Shown here one piece after another: positions 50,129-50,453 of a DNA stretch of 50,453 nucleotides (positions are counted from its first letter, which is position 1; each line of letters starts with the position of its first letter). The translations under genes and the position numbers were made by a program. The stretch spans positions 218,955 to 269,407 of the forward strand of contig NZ_LMHM01000013.1 in the NCBI RefSeq assembly GCF_001427785.1, written 5' to 3'. Source of the DNA: Lysobacter sp. Root690 (GTDB lineage: Bacteria; Pseudomonadota; Gammaproteobacteria; Xanthomonadales; Xanthomonadaceae). The notes beneath the pieces were generated by a model. That model did not search any database and had not been told where the DNA came from. It saw only the letters and a program-made list of their open reading frames with translations.

Positions 50129-50139
50129 CGTTGTGGACA
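50119..50139. repeat. TGTCCACA-N5-TGTGGACA dyad
   Basis: A perfect 8-base inverted repeat with a GGCGT spacer. It overlaps the end of the first direct repeat. One half looks like a DnaA box with one mismatch (TTGTCCACA), but see the rejected list. Confidence 0.7.
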
Positions 50140-50217
50140 TAGCGTCGGCCCGACGAGCGTTGCCCGTCGGATTCGAACATCGCCTTGCTTGCATGCAGCC
50201 GCGAAACTTTGAGTGAC

Positions 50218-50307
50218 CCCTGTAGGAGCGGCGCGAGCCGCGACCGCGACATCGCACCTGCGTCGCGGGCATAGTTCGCGGCCGTGGCTTTTGCCGCTCC
50301 TGCAGGG
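50218..50307. repeat. Inverted pair of GTAGGAGC-type REP-like repeats
   Basis: Direct arm CCTGTAGGAGCGGCGCGAGC at 50218-50250; inverted diverged arm (GGCTTTTGCCGCTCCTGCAG) ending near 50307. It is the same family as at 58-85 and 48861-48893. Confidence 0.75.
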
Positions 50308-50370
50308 ATATACGAAACGCTTGACTGTCTTGACGGAATTTGGGTTGCGACCCGATATCTGCGAGTGATC

Positions 50371-50453
50371 AAAATTTAGCCAAACTTGTCCGGCCCTTGC
50401 CCCGCAAGGCGTGAAACCCGATTGCAAGGTGTGTATCCGCAGGTTTGCCCACA
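50371..50453 (+). repeat. Diverged direct repeat, copy 2, cut by the window edge
   Basis: Matches 50043-50128 with substitutions (AAAATTTAGCCAA, CCTTGC, ACCCGATT, TCCGCAGG). It ends at the last base of the window with TTTGCCCACA, so the rest of the element is not visible. Confidence 0.65.

Larger units (their letters stand above)
49955..50453. other. Right-edge non-coding stretch with repeats
   Basis: After folP I see no gene. It holds a diverged direct repeat (50043-50128 and 50371-50453), an inverted REP-like pair (50218-50307) and a TGTCCACA-N5-TGTGGACA dyad (50119-50139). The last repeat copy continues past the window edge. Confidence 0.6.

Noticed and set aside
50118-50140. DnaA boxes and an origin of replication
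   Set aside because: Only one near-match per half dyad is present, there is no AT-rich unwinding region, and no dnaA, dnaN or rpmH is nearby.

Overview
The window is GC-rich, gene-dense chromosomal DNA of a Lysobacter-like member of the Xanthomonadaceae. I infer this from three things: the gene order (pyrG, kdsA, eno, ftsB, ispD, ispF, truD, surE, pcm, nlpD, then yhbY, rlmE, ftsH, folP), the secreted M4, S9 and M16 peptidases, and the dispersed intergenic repeats. I recognise no rRNA, tRNA, CRISPR array, transposase or phage gene. Coding capacity is mostly chromosomal core, with accessory material at the joints of conserved blocks.

Layout. 0.3-6.7 kb: a TonB-C-like lipoprotein, a membrane protein, a Nudix hydrolase, a paired catalytic/non-catalytic M16 peptidase operon, an FMN reductase and a hotdog thioesterase. 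6.7-7.7 kb: a repeat field with heptamer repeats and two copies of a palindromic element. 7.7-9.2 kb: two NlpC/P60 peptidases on the minus strand, one behind a perfect CRP/Clp-type site. 9.3-13.2 kb: slyD, a DUF418 membrane protein and a secreted M4 metallopeptidase, followed upstream by the relic of a second M4 gene. 14.4-21.5 kb: a run of five plus-strand genes (DadA-like oxidoreductase, glutathione reductase, S9 peptidase, N-formylglutamate deformylase, YcaQ/AlkX-type glycosylase), with overlaps at two junctions. 21.5-24.5 kb: a small MoaD/ThiS-like protein, a membrane protein and parE, all minus. 24.9-28.0 kb: a globin, a Lys/Ala-rich secreted peptide, a membrane protein, a YbjQ protein and a hypothetical protein.

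28.2-41.7 kb is the conserved block: pyrG - membrane protein - kdsA - secreted NTR-like protein - eno - ftsB - ispD - ispF - truD - lipoprotein - smr(-) - luxR(-) - surE - pcm - yqaA - nlpD. It joins nucleotide synthesis, LPS and isoprenoid precursors, division, RNA modification, protein repair and amidase activation. Breaks in this block hold extras: repeats between ispD and ispF, and a LuxR-type regulator plus a perfect lux-box dyad between smr and surE.

41.7-45.1 kb, just after nlpD, is the most unusual part. Three genes encode four copies of one uncharacterised module: two membrane segments, a D-x-x-x-G-I-K hinge and a small beta-rich domain ending in V-R-I-x-Y-x-P. Between them lies a 105-bp second copy of the nlpD 3' end that differs only at synonymous positions, and an antisense gene relic. 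This looks like a recombination-built accessory cluster. 45.2-50.5 kb returns to core genes (Mth938-like, yhbY, rlmE, ftsH, folP), with REP-like inverted pairs around folP and a diverged direct repeat at the right edge.
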